NCBI RefSeq assembly: GCF_022539665.2
Contig: NC_081331.1
Coordinates: 5,428,501-5,492,500, forward strand
From: Daphnia carinata
Lineage: Eukaryota > Arthropoda > Branchiopoda > Diplostraca > Daphniidae
Direction: 5' to 3'
DNA: 64,000 bases
A model generated the notes under the pieces. The model ran no database searches and was not told the origin of the DNA. It worked only from the letters and a program-made list of their open reading frames with translations. The translations under genes were made by a program, and so were the position numbers. Within the stretch, counting starts at the first letter, position 1; each line of letters opens with the position of its first letter. Positions 24,901-36,921 of this stretch are shown here, piece by piece.

Positions 24901-25984
24901 GCCCGGAGCGGCCGTAGATGAAGGTCCGGCAGCTGCTGGCCGGCTCAGCGAAGAAAGTAAACTAAACGCGTCCGTTTGACCAACTGAAATATAATTAAAT
25001 TTCATTTTTATTTTTGAGTATATTTCTCGAGATCAATGACGTTGTCCTTGGGCAAAATGTTCTAATACGATTATGTTTTTGCCAACGGCTTACTACGGTA
25101 TACCAAAGGTATTAGAAAATGTGCGAGCATTAAAAGCTCGTTAAAAAAACTTAAAATTGCATTCCACTTTTTTCTTTAAAAAGATTTCTTTTCACAGAAA
25201 TAGAAGCTATTTCGTAATACGCGTTTTGAAATGAAGAACAAAAAAAACGTAATGCCCGAACTGGCAGAGGCATTTTCAGGAATCGAAAGCCGACAAATCC
25301 AAGGATATCAGCTTCTCACATGAAGGAATATGTCGTCCCTCAAACAAGCAAAAAGACCGTGTCCAGGTAGGTTGCTAAAAGACCTCGGCAAAGCAGCTGG
25401 CCGACAAAAATGCAAGGGCGTCGTTTATCTTATCGCTTCGTTCAAATGGCTTCCACCTTCGCTTCTTCTTCCTGATTCTCGTGACAAGGCACAACATGGA
25501 AAACTGTTTCTTTAGGGAAAAAGAAGACAATCAGGCAACGCAGATTCAAGACGAACGACAAACGAAAAAAGAAGCGGATAAAATGAATAAGAAAGAAACA
25601 AAAAAATTGACCGCCGGCTGTTCTTTTTTCTTACATTGCGCCATACTCTGTTCTCTACCTTCCCAGGTAGAGAGTTTAAACCCCCCCCCCCCAGCTGACT
25701 CTTCTTCCCCCTTTATGAACGTTATTGTTCAGACAGATTTTGCATCAAACGATTCGTTACTTAAACTGGCTCAAGCTCGTGTGCTAAATCAAATCGATTA
25801 ACGTTTGAATCGTTCGAATCAAATGAAAAGACACACCTTGACGTTTCCTGCGTTCTTTAGGTCCGAAAGACGATTGATAATCAATGTGACCACGGCCGCT
25901 GACTGTCACTAATTCAGCCATTACAATAAGGCCGATAATTAAGTAGATCCCCTTCCAACGTGATGCACCTGACAACTCCGTCAT
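21964..25984 (-). CDS. CLIP-domain serine protease (clotting/immune-cascade type)
   Basis: Ten coding exons on the minus strand: 25984-25837, 24983-24537, 24056-23922, 23741-23402, 23215-23022, 22946-22778, 22720-22479, 22416-22256, 22185-22113 and 22052-21964; 665 residues. A hydrophobic signal-anchor-like segment ([14 protein letters not shown]) is followed by a basic KERRKRQ furin-type site at the end of exon 1. Next come a Gly/Pro/Thr-rich linker, a Cys-containing segment, a six-cysteine CLIP domain split over exons 4-5, a Pro/Thr-rich linker, and a trypsin-fold catalytic domain starting R-IVGG at residue 433. The triad is His474, Asp522 and Ser615, with Asp609 at the trypsin-specificity position. 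It is secreted and likely activated by cleavage after Arg432, as in proclotting or proPO-activating proteases. The in-frame segment 23542-23625 inside exon 4 could itself be an intron (see findings); the protein would then be 637 residues. The acceptor of exon 3 is weak. Confidence 0.85.
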
Positions 25985-27882
25985 TTCCTGGTTTTCTTTT
26001 TGTACACGGTAATCACACACGAGGCTGAATCGCGTTAATTAACACTAAAAATCAGGCCACACGTAAACCGCACCCTTTTGAAGTCTGAAAAATGTTACAC
26101 GCAAAGTGAAATAACAGGCCGGTGGTTGTATGAAAATGTGCTGAAGGGCCTGAAAGAGACGCAGTGCGGTCCACCTGCGACACCTTTGGCAGCTGACGAG
26201 AGACTGAGGCTGGTCAGCATCAAGGGCTTTACGTGCTGAACAGAAATGGCCGCTTCAGCTAGAACCTTGGCTCTCTTCATTGTATCCTTTCTTTTCCCGT
26301 ACACCCACATGCATGATCGCTTTATACCTGGCGCATTCGTCAGAATTTTCAAGGCCTGTAGAGTTGGGCTCGTAGGTTGATTGAATCACCAGGTGTATTC
26401 CAGAAACTACATGTAATTCAAAGACTAAAAGAGCGATGATAAAACGAAGGAAGAGGAGGAAAGGTGAAGGAAATTGAGGTCAGTGAGAATTTTCACGGAG
26501 ACTGTCAAAAGAGACGAAGAGAAGAGGTTAGGTGAACAAATTCAGGTGTGACAGGTAAGCAAAAAAAAAGGAATACCCTTACTCTTATTTTCAGGGGTGC
26601 TCTAATGGGATGGGTTTTAAAATTGTGCAGACAAAAAAAAAAAGAAGGGGAAGTTCCCTAATATTTTTGGGTTCAGTGCATCTTTTTCCTATTTTTTTTT
26701 TTAAATAATTATTGACGTAAAAAGAAAATTGCCTCTCCGTTTTTACATATTTTTGGTTGAAGGTCGTCGTTTCGAATCCGGGTTTCCCCCCCATTTTTCG
26801 AGTAGCCGTCCTATATCTGCCTACCGGATTCTGTGCGTCTTGGTGGCTCGAAAAAAAGTGAAAGTTCTTCCATTCCACATGTCTTCGTAGTGCAAAACGC
26901 TCGGGCTTTTCCCAGTTCTGAAAAGAAAATGGAGACGAGGCAAAGAAGAGAAAAAAGGCCTTGACGTCATTTTGCTTTATTAATGAACTGTTTCCGGTAC
27001 ACCTGACGCACTTCAAAAGTAAGAGAAGCTTAAGTAAAAGAGTCTTAACGTCATCACACAGATGCGCAAACGTAGGGAGGCTTTTAATCGCTGGCGACTT
27101 AAACGAAAGACCGACAAACTACATTTACGAACATCACCAATTGGGGTTTAGTTATTATTCTTTGATTGATCATTGTGGTTAATAATACAATTTTATTTGG
27201 TTATGACGTATGAAATGTGTATCTCTCTCTTTTTTTTTGCACAATTCATGACGCTTCAGGGTTTTCAACGTAACAGAAAGTTGGGTTGAATGTTGAAATC
27301 TCTAACGCACGTTTTGATTCTTCGGGGTTTCCCAAAATTCCGGGATTTCTGATGAATATGCGTCGGGATCCGGTCATGATAGAAACGCAAGGCCATTTCG
27401 AATTTGGCAAGTTTCCAGTACGTATCGGTTTGGACGATTCGATTGACGCATTTTTTTTTTTCATCCAATTGATTGTTATCAGTCTTAGGTTACCTCCGAT
27501 TGGCCAAAAGGAATCCTATACAAACAGCGCATTGCTATTTCCGAACCTGTCCGGCCATCCGCAAACTACCAGCTCCAACGCTCATTCAAATTGGCACGCG
27601 AAGCTATGAATAAAAATTTGTTTAATGATATTTGATTCTTGTATGAAATTTGTTGCTTCATTTTGTTCATTGTCATAATTACGTTTGCTGTTGTGTTTAA
27701 TCCAGTTTCAAGGGAAACTATCAGACCCAACGGATGTTGCAATTTCCTTCCGGTTTTCAATGATCGCAGGTGAACCACACCCGATGCGAACTGAGTAACG
27801 TGAAATGTCCTCATACAATTTTCGTTGTCGATTCAAACAGCTAATATCATAGAGTTTATTTCCTTCAGGTTTCGGTATGTGG
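25985..27882. other. Intergenic region
   Basis: Lies between the CLIP protease start and the left edge of the amylase duplication. Several open frames of 60-140 codons occur on both strands (for example around 27286-27609), but they overlap each other and show no splice structure or domain I recognise. I do not call a gene here. Confidence 0.5.
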
Positions 27883-28334
27883 CCCCATCTCACGGTTAGC
27901 AGCGGGATCAATTTCTTTTCATTTTGACTTTGAGATTAGCTTATTTCAGCACTTCGAACCTATTTTTTTATTGCGCCCTTCGAAATAGGTCGTTAGTAAA
28001 TCATTCTTCACAGATGCTCTGATTACATAATGATCACGTACACGGATAGCGCTAAATCGTAGACATTAACCGGTGGACTCACAGCTTGAAAGTCCATTTG
28101 TGCTCTGTAGCATACATGCGCCGTTTATCAAATAAAGCTCGAAACAACAGGTGAAAAACAAGAGGTAGGATATCATCGTTAAAGTTCACTAAAGCAAACA
28201 AATGTTGAAGGTTCAATAGGACAAGCAGAAAATCTGCTCGTGACATTATGTATGACATCTGACAAATCCTAGCCGATGAGAGCAGAAAGATCGAGAAATG
28301 TTTGACCAACTTATCATCATATGACGCAATTCGA

Positions 28335-28433
28335 TTTCGATACAAAAAGACCCGCAACCAGCCAGTTGGCCGTGAATCTGCAAGAAAAACACAACTAAAT
28401 TCCTACCAAGCGTGTCCGACTTCTATTTTCAAG
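28335..28433 (+). promoter_or_regulatory. Probable amylase A promoter and leader exon
   Basis: The coding ATG at 28553 is preceded by a good acceptor (TTCAAATTTCAG ending at 28551). A consensus donor CAAG|GTAAAT lies at 28433/28434, implying a 118-nt intron in the 5' untranslated region (28434-28551). An ATACAAAA motif near 28339 may act as a weak TATA element, and a CCAGTT initiator-like motif lies about 25-30 nt downstream. The equivalent sites in copy 2 are a donor at 33762/33763 and an acceptor at 33881. Confidence 0.4.
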
Positions 28434-28552
28434 GTAAATTCGTAGGAGGAAATTATAATAATGAAAAACATTTGATTTGAATTCACGATGGTTTCATCTC
28501 ACTCCCGTAACCAACACAAAAATGCTAATCGAACTCTTGTTCAAATTTCAGA

Positions 28553-30829
28553 ATGAAGTTGTTCTTGCTGGTGATTGGGTTGCTGTTTGGCGCAAGTCAG
28601 AGCAGGGTTCTCTTGCAGGGCTTCTGGTGGGATTTCTCGAACGACAATTACCCTAATGCATGGGCCGATTACCTAGCAGAGCTATCGCCCAGACTTGCCG
28701 AAATGGGAATCGATTCTGTCTGGGTACCGCCGACCATCAAGAATTCCGGCTATGGAGTAGGTTACGCACCATTCGATCATTACGACCTCGGAGACAAGTA
28801 TCAGAAAGGCTTCACTGGAACACGCATCGGCACCAAGGATGAACTTCTCCGCATGGTGGCTGTCATGCACGCCAACGGAATCGACGTCATCCAGGACGGG
28901 TATTTAGCATTTTCCTTTGATTGTAATATACAGAACGCATTTCTAAAAATTCGACACGCACAATCAGCGTACTTAACCACCTCATTGGAGCGGGAGCTTC
29001 AGACGGTTCCGGTGGATCTGATCCCGCTGGATGGAACGATAAATACACCAATTTCCGTTACGTCAGTTTCGCCACACCGGCCACGACGGAAACTGCCAGC
29101 GATTACCTTTCGCGAGCTGGACGATTCCCAAAGAATTGGCAAAACTTTCACAACAACCCCGTAACCAATTAAAAATCAACATAATAAAACAAAACAATTA
29201 CGAAGACGTCATCCTTAATTCTTGTTCTCCTACAGGGACATGATTGCAGGGATGGGGACATCTGCGCTGGATATTGGGGCCCCGACATTTGCTATTATCC
29301 GGGCGCTTACGGCCAAAGTTCCAACGCCGCCTACAATCCTGCGCAGTCATCCGATTACATGCGTGACAAAATGCGCAGTTGGCTCATTTGGTACAAGAAA
29401 CAAATGGGCATCGATGGGTGGAGATTTGACGCTGTCAAACATTTCCTCCCGGAAGCGATGGAAGACTTCCTCTGGAACCTACAATTTAATGCCGGATGGG
29501 CCAGTGGAGGAGTCGGAATGTTCGCCGTAGGGGAATATGTTGGAGGAGGTAACGAACTGGATAATTGGTGCAACAGCGTACAGAATAGGGCAGGAACTTT
29601 CGATTTCGGACTGCGCGGGTCGATTTACGGCATGATAACTGGCAATGGCTTCTTCGACATGGGGTCCATTCCAGGATCTCAGCAGGGAAACCGATTGCGG
29701 ACCGTCCCTTTCGTTAACAATCACGACACATTCAGACCGATCCTCACGCCGGAAGGCAATTACAACGGCTGGGATTCATCTCACGAATTGGCCGCTCACA
29801 TCAATCCTTATGACGGACGCCTCTCGGCTGCCTACGCCATCGCGTTCGCTGTGGATGGCACCCCAACTGTTTTCATTGAAGATCTCTTCGATTTGGGCGT
29901 ACTAGGCAATCGTTTCACTCACGATCCTAAAGTAGCCGCTCAGTTGCCTATGCGTTCGGACATCGCCAACATCATTTGGTGTCATCAACACCTTCGTTTT
30001 AAGGAAGGCGTTTACAAAGTACCGCACAGATCAGCTGATTTGCTAGTCATTGAACGAAGTGCTAAGGCTATCGTCGGAATCACCGACAGCTGGACAGTTT
30101 GGCAGACGGCCACTGTATCAACGGATTTCCCGGCAGGAACTGTGTTGAAAGATTATTCCGGAGCAACGGTCGAAACGGCCACAGTCGGTGGAGATAGGAG
30201 GGTTACCATCAAAGTTCCACCTTGTAACGGAGAAGCTCCGGGCGGAAGGAGATGTTACGCCATTTGGGGCCCTCTTACGCCGCCTGGCTACACACCTGCC
30301 CGACGTGAAACGACCCAAGAATGGGAAATGGCAGACGATTTGGGTGACAGTCATCCGCTTTCTTTGCAACAAGGCGGAAAGCTTCCAGCCAATTCCACTG
30401 AAACGCGCACGGTCGGAAGGATCTTCGTAGCCGCTTCCTCTCCCGTTACTTTCTATCTTTTCTTATCCGACCCTTTGAATCCAGTTACAATTGAATTGTA
30501 CAATGATAATACGCTGGTTCACAGTGAAGCACCGAGCACCGAAGGAAGTTATACTTCGAATTTCACCGGATGGTATATATAGATTAAAAGACGTTTCGAA
30601 TCACATGATTGTTTAATGTTACGCAAAATTTTTGATTTTGTTCGTATTTAGGCTGACCGTCAAGGTTAGAAATTCGGAGGCCACATCACCCGGCCAGGTA
30701 GTTTGGGTGGTCATGACATACAAACCACCAGCTCAAGTCACCACAGACCTTTTCGACGCCAAATTGAACGCCACCGGTGACTGGGACCTCTATCACCGAA
30801 TGGTTAATCGACCACGATCCAAACTTTGA
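28553..30829 (+). CDS. Alpha-amylase A (GH13, bacterial type)
   Basis: Coding exons 28553-28899, 28968-29160, 29236-30572 and 30652-30829; 684 residues. It hydrolyses alpha-1,4 glucan links in starch or glycogen and is secreted: signal peptide MKLFLLVIGLLFGASQS. The TIM barrel begins QGFWWDF. Conserved GH13 regions are DGVLNHVTG (region I), GWRFDAVKH with nucleophile Asp245, FAVGEYVGG with acid/base Glu280, and FVNNHDTFR with Asp344. After the barrel and a domain with Cys pairs, a C-terminal beta-sandwich-like segment is split by the last intron. The N-terminal pattern (W.WVPPT.K, VGYAPFDHYDLGDKYQKG) matches bacterial liquefying-type amylases, not the classic animal form with HLFEWKW. The gene lies in copy 1 of a tandem duplication, paired with 33883-36161. 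Confidence 0.92.
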
Positions 30830-31583
30830 GTTTAAACGCAAATCGTTTAGCTGTTGAAGACGATTACTTTCTTAGTTTGTCGTTGAAACCAGTAAACGAC
30901 ATGCCACCTTTAAAAGATATATAAATACATTTAATGTTTGAAATTGACCCTTTCGTAGTATTACTTCGTTTGAGGTTTTAGAAAGCAAACAAACATCATC
31001 ATATTGAACTGATATCCTTCACGTTTTCACTCATCCGGTGAACAATCGACATGAATTACAACTCAAATTTACTCATAGAACATGGCGTAACTTCCCTTTT
31101 GAGGTTTGAGACTTTAGCTGAGGAGGCTGCTATACTTTATTCGATGATACATTAGCGTTCAAAATCTAGTTTTTGCGGTTGAATATACGTCACCATTATA
31201 CGTGCCTGTTAATGACTGCCCGTGCGCAATCACGGCTATACACGTAATCGCTAATAACCGTAACGGGCATTATCTTTTGCCAATTTTTAACTAAGGATAA
31301 TAATCGTAAAGACTGGTGTAAAAGCTCTAACAAAACTATTTCAGGCATTGATTGTTGTGGTTGATTTCCTTTAGTAGAACTCCCCGTAAGGGATTGTGCT
31401 CGATCGATATGAGTTACCTCTTTGGCTTGCACTGGAATCAAAGTGTATGCATAACAATTCGACAAGGCAGAGGCGTTTATTCTTGAATTTTACCTGAAGA
31501 CAATGACCAAAATAAGGTTGACCTCTCTACGACGTGCCGCTCTTTTTCAAAGGCGGTTCCACATTATGTAATAATTCGGCTTA
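30830..31583. other. Amylase A 3' flank
   Basis: Non-coding and nearly identical to 36162-36915 in copy 2. It contains an imperfect palindrome at about 31208-31272. I see no canonical AATAAA close to the stop; ATATAA at about 30920 is the nearest variant. Confidence 0.5.
31208..31272. repeat. Imperfect palindromic element (MITE-like)
   Basis: The two ends are inverted relatives: TAATGACTGCCCGT on the left, and ACGGGCATTA on the right (its complement begins TAATGCCCGT). About 40 nt with partial internal symmetry lie between. It is also present in copy 2 at about 36540-36604, so it predates the duplication. It is too short and too degraded to assign to a transposon family. Confidence 0.3.
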
Positions 31584-31589
31584 CGCGAG

Positions 31590-31716
31590 GCTGACCGTCA
31601 AGGCTAAAAATCCCGATGCCAGCACTGCAAATGGTTACGATGGTCATGACACACAAACCGACAGCACACATCATAGGGGAGCTTTTCGACACCAACTTCT
31701 ACGTGACAAATTCAAC
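31590..31716 (+). pseudogene. Relic of an amylase last exon (copy 1)
   Basis: The stretch starts AGGCTGACCGTCAAGG, as amylase exon 4 does, and aligns along it (TGGTCATGACA, ACAAACC, CTTTTCGACACCAA) with many substitutions and at least one single-base deletion before TGGTCATGAC that breaks the frame. No preceding exons are recognisable. It is a dead fragment of a third amylase gene copy. Confidence 0.7.
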
Positions 31717-32977
31717 TTAACTGCTATTTAACGGTGAATGGATGACACTTTGTCACGTAACTTTGTGTGGCTAATTTATTATGACTATTGGTTTCGTGTG
31801 TTCATGCATAGCGCAAACATTACCTGATGAGGTATTTGGACTCAAGTGTCCCTAACAGTTTTGAATCGACTGAGAGTAAATATTCAAATGTAAATATGCT
31901 TAGTTATGTGTGTCGAAGTTTGTATGGTTCAGTCGACTTTGTTAAGGTTCGCGTGCGCTACGTCTATGGATTTGAACCGGTTTCCTCCAATCTGTTTAAC
32001 AAAGAATATTTTATCAACAATCGTCACGTACGAAGGACGCTTTGGAACAAAAAAAAAAAGTAAACAAAGTGAAAACCACGTGCTGAAAACAAATGTTGGA
32101 CTGTCTATTGGCCATCAGCCGACTTCCACAGGTAAACATCGGAGCCTAAGGTAGCCATGAACATTAATCTCATCTAAGCTGATGTTCAATTGATTTCGCC
32201 ATTCGCGTTCCGTGGATTGCCCAGTAACTTAACCATTCGTTCCCAAGGACCTTAAATGTGGATCATTTCAAAGGTCGCCCATTCGTTTTCCCGAAATCAT
32301 ACGGAAATGTAGGTCAGTTTATTTTAGCTAAGTTTAGTGGTAATTACGGTTATCTTTCCATGGCTTTACCGAACTTTATTAGAATTAGTTTTAGGTCTCT
32401 CATTGTCAGTTTAAGTGTTTTGAAATCGTTCGCCCAAACAAAACCGTTTAGCTCATCCCTATGCAAATACGTCGTGACCGTCAGCGTGTACCAGGAAGGT
32501 CACGATCAAGGCGATGCGTCATCATTTTAAATATTTCTGCGAGAGCAATAACTTCGATCGTCCTTGAGTTCCAAAATAACCAGTGCAGGTAGCTCACATT
32601 CCCAAAATTATGATCATTTTTCAGAAGGCAGGAAAGTGAAAGCTATAGACTATTTTAGTCGATGACAAAAGAACGATGTCGAAGAGTGCCCTAAATATCA
32701 CGTTAACTAAACTTACCGGCGTTTGTCCATTGTTACAATTCACACACTTCGTTATCCACCCATCGCATGCTTTAAAACTTTATTAGTTTATTTTTTCACT
32801 ACAAAAAAAGAAGAAAAATATTTGAAAGAAGGATAGGCGTTTATGAAAATTGCTAATGATGAGTACGACAATCTATAAATAACATAACAGGGAACTCGTA
32901 CTGGCCATGGCAGATACGAACATTTAAAAAAAAAGCAAATTTTTGGAAAATTGAATTAATATTCCATTTCCCAAACA
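31717..32977. other. Non-coding duplicated flank
   Basis: Matches 37050-38305 in copy 2. Open frames of 80-90 codons occur, but their reading frames are not preserved between the two copies, which argues against coding. Confidence 0.6.
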
Positions 32978-33212
32978 TTAATTGGATGATATTTGGCGAT
33001 AGATCCAATCGGAATAAGCCGATACTCTTGTGTAGACACCTGGTTGTCCAGCCACCGCACACTTTCCGTCGATACCTGTTAGTTCAAAGGATGACTTACA
33101 CTACTATTTCAACGATTTCAAAAACAATGATTGTATTCTGTACCCCATGAAACGATGCCGACTACCGCCCACTGACCGATTCAATTTTGTACACAAGAGG
33201 TCCACCTGAATC
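32978..33212 (-). pseudogene. Truncated serine protease 3' fragment
   Basis: Holds only the last two exons of the protease at 38306-40273. The last exon (33075-32978, from GIDGKCAVAG to a TAA stop) is intact. The preceding exon, ending at 33144, starts mid-motif: DSGGPL is present but its first bases are lost at the duplication junction. Relative to the intact gene it has a one-base deletion after the IES codons that produces an early TAG. It is a by-product of the tandem duplication and cannot make a protease. Confidence 0.88.
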
Positions 33213-33882
33213 CCCATCTCACGGTTAGCAGCGGGATCAAGTTCGTTTCATTTTGAATTTGAGATAAGCTTACTCCCGCATATCCAGCCTATTTGTTTAT
33301 TGCACCCTTTGAAATAGGTTGTTAGTAAATCATTCTTCACAGATGCTCTGAATACATAATGATCACGTACACCGATAGCGCTAAATCGTAGACATTACCC
33401 GGTGGACTCACAGCTTGAAAGTCCACTTATGCTCTGTAGCATACATGCGCCGTTTATCAAACAAAGCTCGAAAAACAGGTGAAAAACAAGAGGTAGGATA
33501 TCATCGTTAAAGTTCACTAAAGCAAACAAATGTTGAAAGGTCCAACAGGGCAAGCAGCAAATCTACTCGTGACATTATCTATGACACCTGACAAATCCTA
33601 GCCGATGAGAGCAGAAAGATCGAGAAATGTTTGACCAACTTATCAACATATGACGCAATTCGATTTCGATACAAAAACACCAGCAACCAAACAGTTGGCA
33701 GTGACTCTGCAAGACAAACACAACTAAATTCCTACCAAGCGTGTCCGACTTCTATTTTCAAGGTAAATTCGTAGGAGGAAATTATAATAATGAAAAACAT
33801 TTGATTTGAATTCACGATGGTTTCATCTCACTCCCATAACCAACATAGAAAATGCTAATCGAACTCTTGTTCAAATGTCAGA

Positions 33883-36161
33883 ATGAAGTTGTTCTTGCTG
33901 GTGATTGGGTTGCTGTTGGGTGTTGGTCAAAGCAGAGTTCTAATGCAAGGCTTCTGGTGGGATTTTTGGAACAACAATTATCCGAACGCCTGGGCCGACT
34001 ATTTGGCGGAGCTATCGCCAAGATTGGCCGAAATTGGTATAGACTCTGTCTGGGTACCACCGACAATCAAGAATCCTGGCTATTGGGTCGGCTACGCGCC
34101 ATTCGACCATTACGACCTCGGAGACAAGTATCAGAAAGGCTTCACTGGAACACGCATCGGCACCAAGGATGAACTTCTCCGCATGGTGGCCGTCATGCAC
34201 GCCAACGGAATCGACGTCATCCAGGACGGGTATTAGCATTTTCATTTGATTGTGTTCCGCATTTGTTTTTAATCTCTAAAAATTCGGTACGTACAATCAG
34301 CGTACTCAATCACGTCACTGGAGCTGGTGCTTCAGACGGTTCCGGTGGATCTGATCCCGCTGGATGGAACGATAAGTACACCAATTTCCGTTACGTCAGT
34401 TTCGCCACACCAGCCACGACGGAAACTGCCAGCGATTACCTTTCGCGAGCTGGACGATTCCCAAAGAATTGGCAAAACTTTCACAACAACCCCGTAACCA
34501 ATTAAAAATCAACATAATAAAACAAAACAATTACGAAGACGTCATCGTTAATTCTTGTTCTCCTACAGGGACATGATTGCAGGGATGGAGACATTTGCGC
34601 TGGATATTGGGGTCCCGATGTTTGCTACTATCCAGGCGCTACTGGACAGAGTTCAAATGCAGCCTACAATCCGACACAAGGATCCGATTACATGCGCAAT
34701 GAAATGCGCAGTTGGCTCATTTGGTACAAGAAACAAATGGGCATTGATGGGTGGAGATTTGACGCTGTCAAACATTTCCTCCCGGAAGCGATGGAAGACT
34801 TCCTCTACAATCTGCAAACTAGCGCCGGATGGGCCAGTGGAGGAGACGGAATGTTCGCCGTAGGAGAATACGTTGGAGGAGGTGGCGAGTTGGACAATTG
34901 GTGCAACAGCGTCCAGAACAGAGCAGGAACTTTTGATTTTGGTCTTCGAGGATCTCTTTACGGCGTCATCACTGGAAATGGATTTTTCGATATGGGATCC
35001 ATTCCAGGATCGCAACAAAGCAATCGATTGCGAACTGTACCTTTTGTCAACAATCACGACACATTCAGACCCATTCTCACGACTGATGGTAACTACAACG
35101 GCTGGGACAGCTCCCAAGAATTGGCCGCTCACATTGATCCCTACGACGGGCGACTCTCGGCCGTTTACGCTGTGGCCTTCGCTGTCGATGGAACTCCCAC
35201 CGTCTTTATGGAAGATCTCTTTGATTTGGGACAACTGGGAAATCGTTTTACTCACGATCCTAAATCGGCCGCCCAGTTGCCCGTTCGGTCAGACATTGCC
35301 AACATCATTTGGTGCCATCAACACCTCCGCTTCAAAGAAGGAGCTTACAAAGTGCCGTACGGATCAGCTGATTTGCTGGTCATCGAACGAAGTGCTAAGG
35401 CTATCATCGGAATTACCGACAGCTGGACCGTTTGGCAGACGGCCACTGTATCAACGGATTTCCCGGCAGGGACGGTATTGAAAGATCATTCCGGGGCAAC
35501 GGTCGAAACGGCCACAGTCGGCGGAGATAGGAGGGTTACTATCAAAGTTCCACCTTGTAACGGAGAAGCTCCGGGCGGAAGGAGATGTTACGCCATTTGG
35601 GGCCCACTGACTCCACCCGGCCACACTCCTGCAGTCCGAGAAACGACCCAAGAATGGGAAATGGCAGACGATTTGGGTGACAGTCATCCGCTGTCTTTGC
35701 AGCAAGGCGGGAAATTGCCGGCCAATTCCGTCGAAACGCGCACGGTCGGAAGGATCTTCGTAGCCGCTTCCTCTCCCGTTACTTTCTATCTTTTCTTATC
35801 CGACCCTTTGAATCCAGTTACAATTGAATTGTACAATGATAATACGCTGGTTCACAGTGAAGCACCGAGCACCGAAGGAAGTTATACTCCGAATTTCACC
35901 GGATGGTACATGGATTAAAAAGACGTTTCGAATCACATGATTGTTTAATGTTACGCAAAATTTTTGATTTTGTTCGTATTTAGGCTGACCGTCAAGGTTA
36001 GAAATTCGGAGGCCACATCACCCGGCCAGGTAGTTTGGGTGGTCATGACATACAAACCACCAGCTCAAGTCACCACGGACCTTTTCGACGCCAAATTGAA
36101 CGCCACCGGTGACTGGGACCTCTATCACCGAATGGTTAATCGACCACGATCCAAACTTTGA
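33883..36161 (+). CDS. Alpha-amylase B (GH13, bacterial type)
   Basis: Coding exons 33883-34229, 34301-34493, 34569-35905 and 35984-36161; 684 residues, the same exon lengths as amylase A. Signal peptide MKLFLLVIGLLLGVGQS. The same GH13 motifs are present: DGVLNHVTG, GWRFDAVKH (Asp245), FAVGEYVGG (Glu280) and FVNNHDTFR (Asp344), plus the C-terminal beta-rich domain. Differences from copy A are patchy: long blocks of near identity alternate with blocks where many third codon positions differ (for example about 34600-34690 and 34800-35390). Most protein changes are conservative. Catalytic residues are unchanged, so it is probably active. A leader intron at 33763-33881 is predicted. Confidence 0.92.
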
Positions 36162-36921
36162 GTTTAAACGCAAATCGTTTAGCTGTTGAAGACGATTACT
36201 TTCTTAGTTTGTCGTTGAAACCAGTAAACGACATGCCACCTTTAAAAGATATATAAATACATTTAATGTTTGAAATTGACCCTTTCGTAGTATTACTTCG
36301 TTTGAGGTTTTAGAAAGCAAACAAACATCATCATATTGAACTGATATCCTTCACGTTTTCACTCATCCGGTGAACAATCGACATGAATTACAGCTCAAAT
36401 TTACTCATAGAACATGGCGTAACTTGCCTTTTGAGGTTTGAGACTTTACCTGAGGAGGCAGCTATACTTTACCCGATGATACATTAGCGTTCAAAATCTA
36501 GTTTTTTGCGGTTGAACATACGTCATAATTATACATGCCTGTTAATGACTGCCCGTGCGCAATCACGGCTATACACGTAATCGCTAATAACCGTAACGGG
36601 CATTATCTTTTGCCAATTTTTAACTAAGGATAATAATCGTAATTACTGGTGTAAAAGTTCTAATAAAACCATTTCAGGCATTGATTGTTGTGGTTGATTT
36701 CCTTTAGTAGAACTCCCCGTAAGGGATTGTGCTCGATCGATCTGAGTTGCCTCTTTGGCTTGCATTGGAATCACAGTGTATGCATAACAATTCGACAAGG
36801 CAGGGACGTTTATTTTGATTTTGACCGGAAGACAATGACCAAAATAGGGTTGACCTCTCTACGACGTGCCGCTCTTTTTCAAAGGCTGTTCCACATTATG
36901 TAATAATTCGGCTTATCCGAG
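36162..36921. other. Amylase B 3' flank
   Basis: Non-coding sequence nearly identical to the amylase A flank, including the palindromic element at about 36540-36604. Confidence 0.5.

Larger units (their letters stand above)
27883..33211 (+). repeat. Segmental tandem duplication, copy 1
   Basis: This 5329-bp unit is repeated directly next to itself (copy 2 starts at 33212). Homology begins at CCCCATCTCACGG (27883, matching 33212) and continues through the amylase gene, its downstream flank and the last two exons of a minus-strand serine protease. By eye the non-coding flanks are nearly identical between copies. Confidence 0.9.

Noticed and set aside
25784-26020. Upstream start at 26020 for the CLIP protease
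   Set aside because: That codon is GTG; the first ATG in frame is at 25984 and gives the signal segment directly.
26760-26800. B-box-like TTCGAATCCGG
   Set aside because: No T-arm pairing and no cloverleaf around it.
28079-28357. 92-codon minus-strand frame upstream of amylase A
   Set aside because: The frame is not preserved in the near-identical duplicate at 33409-33687.
31827-32154. Overlapping plus-strand frames of about 80 codons
   Set aside because: Reading frames and starts differ between the two duplication copies; sequence identity reflects recent duplication, not coding constraint.
35451-35705. Minus-strand frame inside amylase B, also present in amylase A
   Set aside because: Antisense shadow of the conserved amylase coding sequence.
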